Below, piece after piece: positions 62,946 through 64,000 of a stretch of 64,000 nt of DNA (its first letter is position 1; every line of letters begins with the position of its first letter). Position numbers and translations under genes: made by a program. Source of the stretch: Citrus sinensis. Lineage: Eukaryota; Streptophyta; Magnoliopsida; Sapindales; Rutaceae. The stretch lies in assembly GCF_022201045.2 (NCBI RefSeq), contig NC_068557.1:25025501-25089500 (forward strand). The letters run 5' to 3'. The notes under the pieces are model-generated. The model had not been told where the DNA came from. It saw only the letters and a list, made by a program, of their open reading frames with translations, and did not search any database.

Positions 62946-63683
62946 CAGGGTGTTCATAATTCAATCTGGATCTGTTTAATTTGTCTGATCCGCGGAAATT
63001 TGATCCGTAAAAATTCAATTCATGGATTGGTGGATTGGATTGAATTGAAAATTTGAAAATCTGTAGTTGGTGGATTTGATACGAATTTACTTTTTTAAAT
63101 CCGTGAATCCGTAAAAAAATATTTAATAAAAAATTAAATTTATAAATATGGCATCAGTACTCTACTAATAAATAAATAAGTTAGAATATAGTTACATTAA
63201 TACTATATTATATCTTATCTAATAATAATATAAAATAAAAATAATTAAATAAAAAAATATAATTTCCTAAACAATTAATTTTTATATACTGATCTAAACT
63301 AATGAGATTTTTTTTCTTTTTGGTGTGTTATATTTTAAAACTTTGAATATATTTTATAGCTTTAAATTAATTTATTTAAATCTTATTTAATCTTGAATTT
63401 GATCGGTAGAAAAATTATTTTTATATTAATTATTTATTTATTTAGTTCATGAATAGGAAATAATTAAAAAAAATTAGCTCACAAATTAATTCGCAAAATA
63501 ATATATTAGATATAGATTTGGTTAAATCTGCATTCAATCCATATACATATGAATTTGATTTAAATTTAAATTGAATTTTATCAATTCATAAATTAAATTA
63601 AATTAAAAATTTATAATTTATAAAATTATATATCGAATATAAATTAATATTTAATTTATAAAATTCAATCTACAAACACTCTT
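62946..63683. mobile_element. hAT-like non-autonomous element
   Basis: Left end CAGGGTGTTCATAATTCAAT; the inverted right end reads AAGAGTGTTTGTAGATTGAAT. Flanks are AGGTACAT (62938-62945) and AAATACAT (63684-63691), an 8-bp duplication matching at 6 of 8 positions, as in old hAT insertions. The 738-bp interior is A/T-rich and non-coding. It appears inserted into the GCACGAC-rich debris. Confidence 0.55.
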
Positions 63684-63691
63684 AAATACAT

Positions 63692-63981
63692 AAGATACAG
63701 CATGACACGGCATGAGAATAAACACGCATAGACCTTATTTTGATGGCAGCCCGGTCCGTTCGCCATATCTGCGTTTGTCAGAAATTTAAAGCGTTCTTCC
63801 AAGTTCCATCTATAGATGGGTAATTCCACTAAACAAATTTCTCCTTTACCCATTTATCCACGTCACCAACGGGCCCCCGCCCCACCCGCAGCAATTGTTC
63901 ACTTTTGTCCATCTTTTGAACTCAACCTAACACAACACACGTGCTTATCTCTGTGTAACTCCCACCATACACATTATCACG
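63692..63981 (+). promoter_or_regulatory. Putative promoter and leader of the gene starting at 63982
   Basis: G/C content rises from 63740 on, and a G-box CACGTG occurs at 63938-63943, 39 bp before the ATG. The final segment is C/A-rich, as in plant leaders. Confidence 0.45.
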
Positions 63982-64000
63982 ATGGCTCTCGAAGCTTCCA
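63982..64000 (+). CDS. First codons of a further gene, cut by the window end
   Basis: The window ends with an ATG in good plant context (ACGATGGCT) followed by codons for MALEAS. The rest lies outside, so the product cannot be named. Support is the start context plus the promoter-like sequence upstream. Confidence 0.4.

Noticed and set aside
1..64000. CRISPR arrays, operons, bacterial regulatory sites
   Set aside because: The DNA is plant nuclear; repeats seen are microsatellites, minisatellites or transposon ends.

Overview
This window is nuclear DNA from a eudicot plant. The evidence is split genes with short GT..AG introns, A/T-rich spacers, chloroplast transit peptides, and plant families such as PPR, FatB-type thioesterase and MAPKKK, together with plant transposons. 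Gene style and repeat types remind me of a woody dicot such as Citrus, but that is recollection and was not tested.

Layout. 0.8-4.4 kb (+): ORC4, the origin recognition complex subunit, in 16 exons. 5.4-7.6 kb (+): an intronless P-class PPR gene with 14 back-to-back 35-residue repeats. 12.2-14.4 kb (+): a plastid FatB-like acyl-ACP thioesterase in 6 exons. 15.6-21.6 kb (-): the base-exchange phosphatidylserine synthase PSS1, 12 coding exons plus a 1.6 kb 5'UTR intron. 25.1-43.0 kb: a transposon-rich block with no intact gene. 44.3-54.2 kb (-): a DExH-box RNA helicase with a C-terminal dsRNA-binding domain, 19 exons. 54.9-58.1 kb (-): chloroplast class I fructose-bisphosphate aldolase, 6 exons. 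58.1-63.9 kb: spacer with DNA-transposon debris. 63982 to the window end: the first codons of another gene on +. The coding exons were joined by reading splice sites, and each intact model sums to a whole number of codons: 418, 729, 406, 425, 1224 and 395 aa.

The transposon block is the most informative part. Two direct repeats of about 2.2 kb (25066-27306 and 40711-43003) flank a decayed Ty1/copia element (minus strand, 27378-37655) and a MAPKKK5-like kinase fragment (37669-40706). The copia element carries four later insertions. One solo LTR (30906-32231) has target duplication GCCAT. A second solo LTR (32577-34215) has target duplication TTTGC and itself holds a MULE-type MITE with a 9-bp duplication. 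A Pack-MULE-like element (35244-36986) has 95-bp terminal inverted repeats, a 10-bp duplication and a captured aldo-keto reductase exon. The kinase fragment is cut off at its 5' end by the copia LTR and stops 4 bp before the right-hand repeat. It has also lost one splice acceptor.

The host genes are ordinary housekeeping loci (replication licensing, organelle RNA processing, fatty-acid release, phospholipid synthesis, RNA unwinding, Calvin cycle/glycolysis). They do not form an operon-like or obviously co-regulated unit. I did not find a convincing new multi-gene system. The novelty lies in the nested transposon history and a few unusual residues in conserved genes.
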